Under the pieces are notes generated by a model, which saw only the letters and a list, made by a program, of their open reading frames with translations, was not told the DNA's origin and did no database searches. Made by a program: the position numbers and the translations under genes. Shown here in pieces: positions 47,229 through 57,038 of a stretch of 64,000 bases of DNA (positions within the stretch are counted from its first letter, which is position 1; each line of letters opens with the position of its first letter). The stretch is from Darksidea phi. Lineage: Eukaryota; Ascomycota; Dothideomycetes; Pleosporales; Lentitheciaceae. The DNA lies in the NCBI GenBank assembly GCA_030770425.1, contig JASJFT010000096.1:62001-126000 (forward strand), written 5' to 3'.

Positions 47229-48140
47229 CCTCGCTCAACCTACATTTCTACGTATATGGTGTGGGAGCAGAATGTGAAGTGTATGTACGATGGCTATTGG
47301 ACCATGGAGATGTTTAAACAGGAACTGGCTGCAACGCATAATACACCTCACGATGGAAACAACGAAAACAACGACATGATTACTACTCAGTCTCATAGTT
47401 CCCTTGTTTCTGAACACCGAGACGGGCCATGTGCCAGCATCCATCGCTAACTGTCTTACCTCTCACCATGGGAGCGACAACATTCCTCTATTTACCTCCA
47501 AGGCCGGGAATCACTCCAGTTCTGGATCAAAACTTTGTCCTGCGGCTCAACGCGGACAGACTCGGCCCAGGTTCCCTTTTACGGTAAACCGGTTAGCCTA
47601 AATAGGGCAGGTAGCGCCGCAGCTAGGCGAGTTTTGCGGGGAAACTTCGCTAAAATGTCCAAAAGTTGGACTGCCGACGAGGTATCAGATGAATGCTGGG
47701 GAGACAGGGGACGCGATGCTGGGAAAATGGGGAATAGTGGCTACATGGAGTCAAATTCTTCGGTATGACGTCAGAATGTTGTATCCGACGAACACCTCCA
47801 GTACCATTCACTCGCTATTTTCCAAGTACTTCTGCTTGCAAACTTTGCCATCCGCACCCGGGCATTCCTTCCACAAAATCAGCTGGGAATTCGCGCCGTC
47901 AGGCTTGCGCACGCTTGCGGTTGTCATCGCACTCGGACATACAACTGGAGCCTTGGTGTGGATAGTCGCCCTCGCGTAACGTTCTTCACCTCAGCAGAGT
48001 CTTTTATACAAGTATAAAGCCGTGGACAATCACCTTCCCCGGATTATGTTTTGATCCTACAGCTCAATATCTGGGGAAGCGCCACTACTTTGTCTTACCA
48101 AGCACCTATTCGAGCTGCGCAATTTGTGGTTTTATTCATC
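47229..48140. other. Intergenic region between RecQ and the sugar transporter
   Basis: No gene is supported. The right end is the transporter promoter with the TATA-like box listed next. Confidence 0.4.
48013..48018 (+). promoter_or_regulatory. TATA-like box of the sugar transporter
   Basis: TATAAA occurs within AAGTATAAAGCC, 122 bp upstream of the ATG at 48141. Its place suits a core promoter of a regulated gene; this is inference. Confidence 0.4.
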
Positions 48141-50069
48141 ATGGGCATTGACAAAGCTGACGGTACCGACGTCGCGCCTTCGCCATCGCGTCTTCATCAA
48201 GAAACCATGGGGATGCAAGATACAGACGTAGCATGGACGACCCGGGAGCCCTATGGACCTGCAGGCAAGCATAACCGCTAGACCCCTGGGCAGTACCAGG
48301 CAAGTTTATGAGCGCTTTCGCCAGTTCTACTGGGTCAAGCGTATCTAGACTTACGCCAGCGTACTGTACACTGTAAACACTGACTAACCATCCTCAGGTT
48401 TCCAAGGCATCTTCACGAACCACTATGTGACAATATGCGCCTTCTTTGCCACTATCGGCGGCCTTCTCTTCGGCTACGACCAGGGTGTCATCTCCGTAAC
48501 TCTCGTCATGGATCAATTCCTGCACCGCTTCCCGCGCGTGTCTGAATCGGCGTCGGGCGCGGGGTTTTGGAAGGGACTCATGACCGCTATGTTGGAACTC
48601 GGCGCCCTGATCGGTGCATTGTTTGCCGGTTGGTGTGCGGATAAGTTGAGCAGGAAGTGGTCCATCGTTGTGGCCGTGGTAATATTCACGGTGGGGAGCA
48701 TCCTGCAGACGGCTGCGGTAGAGTATGGTATGCTTACAGTTGGGAGGTTGATTGGGGGTGTAGGGATTGGTATGTAAGTGCATTGGGGATTATGCTGAAC
48801 TTTCGCAGGAGATAAGATTGACTTTAATGAACAGGCTTGCCACCATCACCCCCCTCTACATTTCTGAAATCGCACCCCCCGAAATACGCGGTGCTCTCCT
48901 CGTCCTCCAAGAATTCAGCATCGTCTTAGGAATTGTAATCGCATTCTGGACCACCTATGGCACGCGCTACATTGCTTCAGAATGGTCCTTTCGCCTGCCT
49001 TTTCTCCTCCAAATGGTGCCCGGTCTCATCCTCGGAATAGGAATTGTCCTCCTACCCTTCTCTCCGCGCTGGTTATCGTCTAAGGGGCGCAACAACGAAG
49101 CCCTTGAGGTCCTTGCAAAATTGAGGGGTCTCCCTACGACCGATTCCCGGGTGCACCAGGAATGGTGCGAGATCCGCGCTGAGGTAGCTTTCAAGCAGGA
49201 AGTCAGCCGGGAGAGGCATCCGAACTTGCAGAAACCAACTAGAGGAAACCATGCAAGGCTAGAGGTGCAGTCTTGGCTCGATTGTTTCCGGCACGGATGT
49301 TGGAAGAGGACGCTCGTGGGATGCGGCATCATGTTCTTTCAGCAATTTGTAGGTATCAACGCGCTCATCTACTACTCGCCATCTCTCTTTAAAACGCTCG
49401 GCCAGGATTATGAGATGCAACTTCTTCTCTCGGGAATCATCAACTGCACGCAGCTGCTCGGCGTAGTTACTTCTCTCTGGACGATGGATCGCTTCGGCCG
49501 ACGCCCGCTTCTTCTGGCCGGTGCAGGATTAATGTTCATCTCGCATCTCATCATTGCCGTCTTAGTTGGAAAATTCGGCGACCAGTGGAGCAGTTACATC
49601 ACTGAGGGATGGGTCGCAGTCGCCTTCCTCTTCTTCTACATGTTTTCATTCGGAGCTACATGGGGTCCTGTACCCTGGGCTATGCCATCGGAGATTTTTC
49701 CTTCCTCGCTTCGAGCAAAAGGTGTCGCGCTCTCGACGTGCTCTAACTGGTTCAACAACTTCATCATTGTAAGCACTTCTTTATTCTATCACCTCTCCAT
49801 GAAGCCAACATGCTCATATCAAACAGGGCCTCGTCACACCTCCGCTCGTCCAGAACACAGGCTTTGGCGCCTACACCTTCTTTGCAGTCTTCTGTCTCCT
49901 CGCCTTCCTTTTCACCTTCTTCCTCGTGCCTGAGACTGCAGGGCGTAGCTTGGAGCAGATGGATGAGGTGTTCAAGGATGTTAGTAGTGAGGCGGAGGAG
50001 GCGCGTAAGGCGAGGATTGAGGAAGAGATCAGAGAAGAGACCAGAGATTCGTTTGCGGCGATCGCCTGA
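48141..50069 (+). CDS. MFS sugar transporter
   Basis: Four exons, 48141-48264, 48398-48773, 48835-49768 and 49827-50069, encode 558 residues. Intron 1 appears to be GC-AG (donor GCAAGC), needed for REPYGPAGFQGIFTNHYV. Sugar-porter motifs are all present: GGLLFGYDQGV at helix 1, ADKLSRKWS in loop 2-3 (a variant of the usual GRR/K), QQFVGINALIYYSPSLF at helix 7, DRFGRRPLLLAGAG in loop 8-9, and PETAGRSLEQMDEVF after helix 12. The PESPR-type loop 6-7 motif is changed to LPFSPRWLSSKGR. Twelve hydrophobic segments can be traced. Fungal relatives import hexoses, pentoses or other polyols at the plasma membrane; substrate is not predictable here. The C-terminal tail is Glu/Arg-rich. Confidence 0.9.
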
Positions 50070-50226
50070 AGAATATGCACAGTGTATGTTCGGTTGGTCT
50101 GGTGTAAAGATGTTGAGATGGGTTGTTCCTGCAATGCATTATATGCATCAATCCGAAATTTCCAATCTAGAGTGAGTGGAGATCGAATACATTTACTATC
50201 AAGCTCATATCGAGACGGTATCGACA

Positions 50227-50913
50227 TCAGTGACCCTTTACCAAGGCTAGAATGTAGCCATTGAACACTGGCGTTGGTAACATCGAATGACAAGCCACCG
50301 TAGGCATGAGAGTTGCCTTGACCCTTTCATCCTTGCCAACTTTTGTCAGGATCGACTCGCTTCCCTCCTCTACATTCCCATTCTTGAACATTGAAGCCAC
50401 CACGTCGTCCAGCAAAACGCACCCATTTATCCGCGTTAGTTTCACCGCCCAATCGAACTGCTCCCACTGGTCTTTGAAATCCGCGTCGATAAACACCATA
50501 TCGAACTGCCTTCCCTCCTCCACCATCTTCGGCAACACGTCTAGCGCTGCTCCAAGAATAATTTCCACATCCAAGCCCTGGACGTTCTCTAGTGCCGTGT
50601 CTCGATGTTTTGGGTTGATCTCGATACTTGTCACTTTGGCGCCAGCTTCCGCAAAACATATCGTCGAATAGCCACCCAGTGTACCAATTTCGAGCACCGA
50701 TTTGGCTCCCATCAGCTGAGTGAGAATAGATAGATGTTGTCCAGACATAGGGAGGACACTGATGGGCGGGAGACCTTTGGCTGTCGAGTTGGCCAGTGCG
50801 TGCTCAAGCTTGGGGTTGGGACGGAGGAAGGCAGATCTAGCTTGGGCATCTAAGCGCGGAGCTAAGCGGAAATTTTCGAAATTGAGGACGGCATCCATGG
50901 TTGGTAAAGTCAT
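50227..50913 (-). CDS. O-methyltransferase, caffeoyl-CoA OMT-like (family 3)
   Basis: An intronless frame of 228 residues from the ATG at 50913; ATGs at 50994 (adding 27 residues) and 50898 are alternatives. The SAM-binding glycine loop is SVLEIGTLGGYSTICFAEAG, the acidic residue after strand 2 is in KVTSIEINPKHRDTALEN, and the metal-binding segment is FDMVFIDADFKDQWEQFDWA followed by GCVLLDDVVASM. These are the marks of the small, divalent-cation-dependent catechol/caffeoyl-CoA OMT group, which methylates vicinal hydroxyls. No targeting signal is visible. The fungal substrate is unknown. It converges on the sugar transporter with 157 bp between stop codons. Confidence 0.9.
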   Translation of the reverse strand: MTLPTMDAVLNFENFRLAPRLDAQARSAFLRPNPKLEHALANSTAKGLPPISVLPMSGQHLSILTQLMGAKSVLEIGTLGGYSTICFAEAGAKVTSIEINPKHRDTALENVQGLDVEIILGAALDVLPKMVEEGRQFDMVFIDADFKDQWEQFDWAVKLTRINGCVLLDDVVASMFKNGNVEEGSESILTKVGKDERVKATLMPTVACHSMLPTPVFNGYILALVKGH

Positions 50914-51013
50914 GGTGTAGCACGACGAAAGTATGTAACGATGTAAACTAGTTTGCTTGTGGAGTGAGTTTGCGGGTAATGGAATACTGGACATTAGCTA
51001 CCGATGTAAACAG

Positions 51014-51023
51014 TATATATATA
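51014..51023 (-). promoter_or_regulatory. TATA run upstream of O-methyltransferase
   Basis: A ten-base alternating T/A run lies about 100 bp upstream of the OMT start at 50913. It is symmetrical, so strand is assigned by position only. Confidence 0.4.
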
Positions 51024-51370
51024 CCTATCGCGGCGTTTTCAGAGCCCCGATCGGTGGCACTGCGTGGCCGTCTCCGATCATGTATTCGCCTTGTAACCAA
51101 TCCATGTTCGCAATATACATATTGCAGCAAGCTATGACGCTCTCCACCACAGAGGGCAAAATAGCTGTATTTGAACCTAGTAACCTAGGTACAGGGCGGT
51201 TAAAAGCGTGTAGAGGTAAGTAGCTAGGTTTTATACATCGAAGCGTTGAGCTTAACCGATACGGAGCCATGGTTGAATGCGCTATATGCGTTTGACATAT
51301 GATATTGTGCACGTGATACCGTTACGCAGATTCTAACTAAGGCCTTCAATGTGGGGCATAGACGGAATCT

Positions 51371-51429
51371 CCGTGGAGTTTTAGCGTAGGATCCCGTGGA
51401 GTTTTGGCGTAGGATTCCATGGAGTTTCC
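51371..51429. repeat. 23-bp tandem repeat, about 2.6 copies
   Basis: Units at 51371-51393 and 51394-51416 differ at two positions (CCGTGGAGTTTTAGCGTAGG against CCGTGGAGTTTTGGCGTAGG, then ATC against ATT). A partial third copy (CCATGGAGTTTCC) follows. No coding frame runs through it. Confidence 0.75.
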
Positions 51430-52139
51430 GTGGAATCAAAGAGTACCACACCTCACCTGAAATACTCTCCATGTGTACCAATAATGATATAACAGTAGCT
51501 CCAAATTTTCTAATACTCTTCGATATAGCTAAATCGTTGGGCGTTGCCCTCGCAGTCATGCCGTGACGTGGGTCAGGCAACGATTGCAACCAACAACCTT
51601 CCTCCGTTTCAAGGTATTCAGAATGAAATACCTTTTTGTGTTACCGTTGTGGGTTATTGCGCGAGATTGACGACGCGATGGCTGCTACTCATTCGATATC
51701 CGCGGGCTAGTACTTTAATTTAGCTTCCGTTCTCCGTGCTATGTACCGTCGACGTAACCCATCATACACCAAATTCTGGTAACTTTTCGCGAGCGGTATC
51801 CCTTTTTATATAACCCAAAGAAATATTAAGAATGCCCCGCGAGCTCAAGTACGCCGTAGCAAAGTGAACTGGAGGGGAGCATCTGGGAAAGCACCGTCGG
51901 GCTGAGCCTTTTGCTCGCCAACATAGAGGTAGGCCTGCGTCTAAGCACCTCGCCAATCAAATAGCGGCCACAGCTGCGCGTCAGCGCGCCTTAACATACT
52001 GGATTGTTCACGTTTTAGCTAACTTTTTGCTTTAACACGATGTGGGCTAGACCTGCACCACCTATGGCGACACGGCTTCGCAAGGCTCCTAAGCGGAGAG
52101 TAGCGACAGGCTCTTCAGTCCGAAGGTCGACAAGGCTGT

Positions 52140-52530
52140 ATGCACTTAGGGTGGCCTACTAACTTATTTGTCCACGGCCTTCGCGGCCATCCTCGAGCGA
52201 CCTGAGAAACAACGCTAGCCGCCAACGTCGAGCGTGGTAGCGACGCGGCTAAGAAGACGAAAGGATCCAAGTCCTTGTTCAAGCAACAAGTAGTCAGGTC
52301 TCCCCGACAAGTACGAGACAGGCAAATGCTTTCTCGTCGCAATCATCCAATGTCTCCTTGGCGGAGCAGTACCTCGCGTCGGACATACCTGGGGCCAGAG
52401 CATGGACATATGGGTACAACGCGGATGTTACCGGAGGCCTTTTTGCAGGCGAATAATTAGAACAGTATCTCTCAGTATGGGCTGGATCTGGCAGAAAAGC
52501 TTGAAAGGGAGCTCGAGAACGGAGTAGGAC
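52140..52530 (+). pseudogene. Relic of a SesB-like alpha/beta-hydrolase domain (NLR/STAND-associated)
   Basis: Scattered frames on the plus strand give recognisable pieces of one domain. LFVHGLRGHPRAT (about 52164-52202) is the strand-loop start typical of these lipase-like domains and ends at a TGA. In another frame AEQYLASDIPGARAWTYGY is followed by NADVTGGLFAGE (about 52364-52451), then stop, and NSISQYGLDLAEKLERELEN resumes after another stop (about 52461-52520). In fungi this combination opens proteins in which a SesB/DUF676-like hydrolase precedes a NACHT or NB-ARC domain. Stops and frame changes between blocks, and absence of the GHSLGG nucleophile elbow or any NACHT motif downstream, show that only a fragment survives. 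Family recall is from memory. Confidence 0.55.
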
Positions 52531-53078
52531 ATGTCACAGCCTGCTAACTCGGCGCAACTAATCGCATTCTTGCTGCGTGGTCGTCAACGCCGGGATTAGT
52601 TGCCAATTCATCAATTAATCGGGCCTCTCGTGTCAATCAATCAAGCACAAACATCAATTTTTGTCAATCAATGTCCTCCGCTCGCTCATCGACCACGCCG
52701 GCCGTTCAGTGTTATAGCAGGCGCGATAGGCTGCTGGAACGTCCGATTCCCACAGATATCTTTGGAATCTAGTTTGACTCGACCATTGAATAATTTGGAA
52801 GCGCCAAGACAGACGCTAGACGCTCCATACATTCTGTTAGTGGTACTCAGTAGCATCGTCAGGGCACCCGCCTTTCACGGTCACGTCCGACCTGGCTGCT
52901 TGGCGCACTCCTCACAGAACTAGACTCTTCAGCTCCTCTTGGAGACTCGTCGGGGGCCCTTTCAGGGCCTATAATAATATCAGCCATTCCACCTTCAGCG
53001 GGATTAATCTGCAGAGTAGAGCGATGAACAGAAATGCAGAGGCCGAACTCGACCACCACCATCCACGAGGTGGTAAAC
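52531..53078. other. Intergenic region after the hydrolase relic
   Basis: No gene is seen. A TCAATCAATC-type short repeat occurs around 52605-52670. It includes the 3' flank of the zinc-finger gene. Confidence 0.4.
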
Positions 53079-56000
53079 TTAATACCTCCTACTCTTCCCA
53101 AACCCCATCCTAAGCTCTTCTTCCTCGCTACTGCTCTCATAGTCATCCTCGAAGCCTTGAGCCGCGCCCAAGTTCCTTGTAGCCTGCTGCGCACGACCAT
53201 GGCTCCTTGGCCTGTCATCAGTTGCCCGATTGATGACCTCTTCGCCGCGGCGTTGGAGGGTGTGGTGCTGGTTGGCTCGTGGGAGCGCGTCGCGTAAGTC
53301 ACGATTATCCCATGGGTCGCGCGTAGTTTCGGGTGGTGAGTGAAAGACCGAGGGTTGTGCGGCGAAGGGATTCTCGTGCTGATGGTAAGTCGGGTGTACG
53401 TTACGCGTTGGCGGTAGCGCGAAAGGGTTGCCGTCTTGGCTAGTGTGCGATGTTCGGGTCGGTGGTAGCGCGAAAGGGTTGCCGTCTTGGCTAGTGTGCG
53501 ATGTTCGGGTCGGTGGTTGTGCAAACGGGTTCTCGTGCTGGGATGCATGTCGGGCGGACGGAGGGCGGGAAGACGAGTTGTAAGACCCGGGTGAGAAGAC
53601 CGACGGAGCGTTTTGGTACTGTGAGCTCGGGGGTCTCGTGGAGTGTTGCTGTTGCTGTTGCTGTTGCTGCTGTTGATGCATCTGGTAGAAGCGTGAAGCG
53701 AGTGATTGCCTGTATGTATGGGGATTCTGGCCAGCCGGAACGCCATGGGACTGAATTTGCAGATTGGCTCTTTGCAGGGCAGCTTGCTGCATTTGCTTCT
53801 GGTTTCCGGGTGACATGCCCCGGATTATATCCGGACCTCGACTATAGGGAGCAAGCGTATACGCCGGAGGTACTGGCACAGCATATGGCGGGTGAACCTG
53901 GTCATTGTAGCCTTCGCAGTCCACTCCGTCACGAAGACATGCATCGCCTAAGCAGAAAGTCAGCATTGCTAGCTTCGATATACAATGGGCGATGATCACC
54001 GACATGTTGGTTGAGACCGATCACACCCCTGCTTCCGCTTTAGGCATGTTTTACAACCACCTGTACTTTCCATCGACGTCGGATTAATGGCAGACCTTGC
54101 AACAATAAATTCTTCTTCGGAGCTGGCCTCGAGAACGTCTTCAACATGAGCCTGGTGAGATCGTGGGTAGATAGGTATCGGGCCTTCTATTGGTTCGTAG
54201 GATGTAGTGGTGGAGGCTTGGGAGTTAGCATCGCTTTCCTGAAACATCCCACCAGAAGCAGGTAGGCTATCATTGTCGCTCGCCCATGTACTTGGCTGAG
54301 AGTTAGGTGCGGCGGCGAGCGGGAATTGATCGACAGGCTCAGTGCCGCTGTCGTCTCCCCACTCATTCGAATGCTGCTGCGAGGCCGCCTTCTTTGCGTC
54401 GATGCGTTCCTGCAATTTAGGCGAATCCTCCCTAGTATAGAGAATCCTGCTATTCATATCCAATTCATGTGCTTCTTTGCTTTCACGCTCCTGATTTGGC
54501 AGGTCAATCACTGGAGCAGACAGCTCGTCAAATTCGGCGGAATCGCTAATGTCCGAAAGCTCTTCATCTTGCCATTTGCCCTCATCTGCTGGAGGTCCAC
54601 TCTCATCTGGAGCATCGTCCTCTGTGGCGTCCAGATTTGGAGGAAGAGCAAAGAGAGCAAGCTGCTCCTGGTGACGGCCAAGGTGTTTCTGTAGGGCATG
54701 CAGCGTCATCCGCTCAGCGCACAATGGACATTGTGCATAATCGGATAAGTTTGCGCTCTTCGAAGACGTCTTTTTGAGTGCCGCCAACAATTCGGAGTCG
54801 GCCAGGTCAGGATGATGCGTTCCTACATGAACGGTGAAGCTTCTCTCCGATTGGAAGATTGCCCCACATTCGTCTACGCACTGCCAGGAAGTTCTGTGTG
54901 CTTCCAGCTCGTGCTTGAACCTTAAGGTTGGGGTGCATCATCAGCGAAGCCTTTCGAAGCGAGAGAAGGGAGTTGGAATACTAAAAGATAGAGCACTCTC
55001 TTAAAGCTGTAGTTGCTGAAGGTCGGCCTTGGGGCACTTTGGTTCGCGTTTATTTCGAAGGGAATATCAACTTTGTAAACTAGATTCTACTCACCAAGCG
55101 CTTCTTGAGTCATAAAGGCGGTCTGCCGTTGTGCAGTTCTCAAATGTACAACTATAAGGGTGCAGGTCGCGATAGACGTGTTGCCTGAAACTTTTAGCGA
55201 TGCGCAGATTGATTGATTCGATGGACTCACTTCCACGCAGCTGTTGAATGTATAGATACAATCATAAAGCAGAGTGGGCATTCAAAATGCTCCTTCTTTC
55301 GAGCCTCTTTGGGCAATGGCGGGACCCGTATCGTCGCATTTTCCGATGGTGCGTACGATGTTTGGGAAAGCGCTTCGTCATCAAGCACATCATGATCTGT
55401 CGCTGTGCCCTTCGACACTTCAGTACTGTTGATAGTATGCTCTGTCTTCGGCTGCTCGAATCCAATCTTCTCAACGTCCTTCATGAGCTTTTGGTGGTGC
55501 TGTTCGCGGTAATTCAGATATTGTCGTCGTCCTGATATAGCTCGACCTAGCCTCTTAGCTAGAAAGGAGGGGTTTATGGAGAATTTCGCTTTTACATGAT
55601 CTATGTCATGTTTTTCATGGAACGACTTGTCCACCGTTATGGTACTACGAGACTGGTTGTTCGGCGCAGGATCTCTAATGGCCATAGATAGCCGAAATAG
55701 ACAGGTGACGGCGTTCTTGATATTGGCGAAAATCTGCTTCAGTTCCGTATTGCCCTGGAGACCATGGTCTCGAGCGATGCTGGAGACCTCAACATCGGAT
55801 TCCGAATCTGTGTCAGAATCCGAAAACTCATCCCAAGGCGTTCTTTCACCATTCACAATTGCCAAAGCTTGACGTATAATTAACCATTATCTCTTTTCAA
55901 TACACTATACATATCAGACTTACAATCCTGGAGAAATCCTTGTATTGCTACCAGTAGGTTGAGAGCCTCCGTTCTGAGGTGAGCTGCATCGCGAAGGCGA

Positions 56001-56197
56001 TACTCGAGTGATCGCCGGCCCTTTCGGTGGGCGGCAATATTACCAGCCCAAATTCTGAAGCGATCGAACTCGTCTCTGACAGTTTCCGGTCGAATTTGCT
56101 CCGCAAAATGGGCGTTGTTCGGGAGAGCTTCTGCGAGGCTGACAAAACCTCGACCGCAGCCATCCACATGTGTCGAGATGTGTGCCGATGAATCCAT
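53079..56197 (-). CDS. Large fungal protein with AcuF-type C2H2 fingers and a Zn(II)2Cys6 domain
   Basis: Five exons, 56197-55924, 55867-55231, 55184-55095, 54920-54004 and 53947-53079, encode 928 residues; every join keeps frame. The N-terminal region (FRIWAGNIAAHRKGRRSLEY ... NAVTCLFRLSMAIRDPAPN) is the fungal-specific domain of proteins often labelled AcuF-like. Next come finger-like blocks: ECPLCFMIV, HVYRDLHPYSCTFENC, WQCVDECGAIFQSERSFTVH and CPLCAERMTLHALQKHLGRH (about 398). A Zn(II)2Cys6 cluster has cysteines at 623, 626, 633, 640, 643 and 650, with the fourth split by the last intron. A Q10 run is at 731-740 and 17-residue repeats at about 777-825. An ATG at 56224 would add nine residues. 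Nuclear, DNA-binding role is likely but unproven. Confidence 0.82.
53413..53514 (-). repeat. 51-bp tandem repeat (x2) in the zinc-finger gene
   Basis: Two apparently identical 51-bp units, 53413-53463 and 53464-53514, encode the 17-residue unit TSHTSQDGNPFALPPTR. Degenerate versions with the NPFA core lie on both sides, giving four NPFA motifs in all. Nucleotide identity suggests very recent expansion. Confidence 0.85.
53643..53675 (-). repeat. CAG/CAA repeat coding for polyglutamine
   Basis: On the minus strand a mixed CAG/CAA array encodes ten glutamines (residues 731-740) after MH and before HS. It is the only homopolymer run of this size in the window. Confidence 0.85.
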
Positions 56198-57038
56198 CGC
56201 GCCGTGCACTTCCAAGAAGAACAAGAGTGATTTCCGGAATTCTCTCGCATAGGATTATAAAATGTCCGTGGTCTGCGAACGATCGAACGCTCCAAGTTTG
56301 GAGAGGAGTTATGGGATGAATTGATCAGCGCGTGGTGGGGTTCTCATGGCAAAGAATTCTCGGGGTATAGGCGCTTACTGTCTTTTAGCGTTACATACAA
56401 TCTTGATCTGGTTTTGCTTTTGAGGTGCCAGATCAGTGAAAACACAAGCGATTTTCCACGCCTCCTGCCCACATTTTAGGGATAGAAGTCAGGCGTTATA
56501 TTCAGGTTAGTCTTATGTGCTATCACGTGGCGTAGCAGGCGGACAGCTGCACGGGGGTTGGCTTTGACCAAATTAAGCCCGCGCTTCAATAGAGCACGGT
56601 GTAGCAGGAATGCAGGAAGGTTAATTGTACAGTCGACAACTCCATAACTAAGAAGAGCAGAAGGCAGAGCGAGAAAGCATTTATAACCCATTATTTTGAT
56701 ATATTACATGACTAACGTTATATGCGTTGTTTTGGGCGTTAATTGGGTTAGCGTAGAGTAAGCGCTTACATCCCCAGAATCTCTTGGCCATGAGAGGATG
56801 CCCCGCTTAGCAGCAGTTATACCTGCTACTCTTCAACTTCAGCCTTCCCTCTCAACTGCAATGGGCCTCACAACACCGATTTCCATCCCTTCGAGAACCT
56901 CTGAGGTCGTGTGAGGACTTCAGAGTCCATTGTTAGCTTTCCGCATCGTGAACTGCTGCTTCCACCAGAAATCCCACCCACGTCGTTAGCAAGTGACCGC
57001 CTTGCCTCCCCGCAGTATACGCTAGGGGATCTATCAAT
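56198..57038. promoter_or_regulatory. Shared upstream region of zinc-finger and DUF7580-like genes
   Basis: This is 841 bp between divergent start codons. A minus-strand ORF at 56476-56691 has no known content. The composition is AT-rich near 56690-56760. Confidence 0.4.

Larger units (their letters stand above)
50914..52019. other. Intergenic region with OMT promoter and short tandem repeat
   Basis: No gene is seen in 1.1 kb. It begins the gene-poor accessory stretch. It contains the TATA run and the 23-bp repeat listed separately. Confidence 0.4.

Noticed and set aside
11323..50913. Possible secondary-metabolite cluster (oxygenases, P450, decarboxylase, MFS transporter, O-methyltransferase)
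   Set aside because: These genes are spread over 40 kb and separated by housekeeping genes (COG3, SHMT, SMC4, RecQ). No polyketide synthase, NRPS, terpene cyclase or cluster regulator is present among them.
51371..51429. CRISPR-like array
   Set aside because: The units are directly adjacent without spacers, and the organism is a eukaryote.
52859..53746. 295-codon minus-strand ORF with repeated Arg/His-rich units
   Set aside because: It overlaps the last exon of the zinc-finger gene in another frame; its apparent repeats come from the 51-bp duplication.
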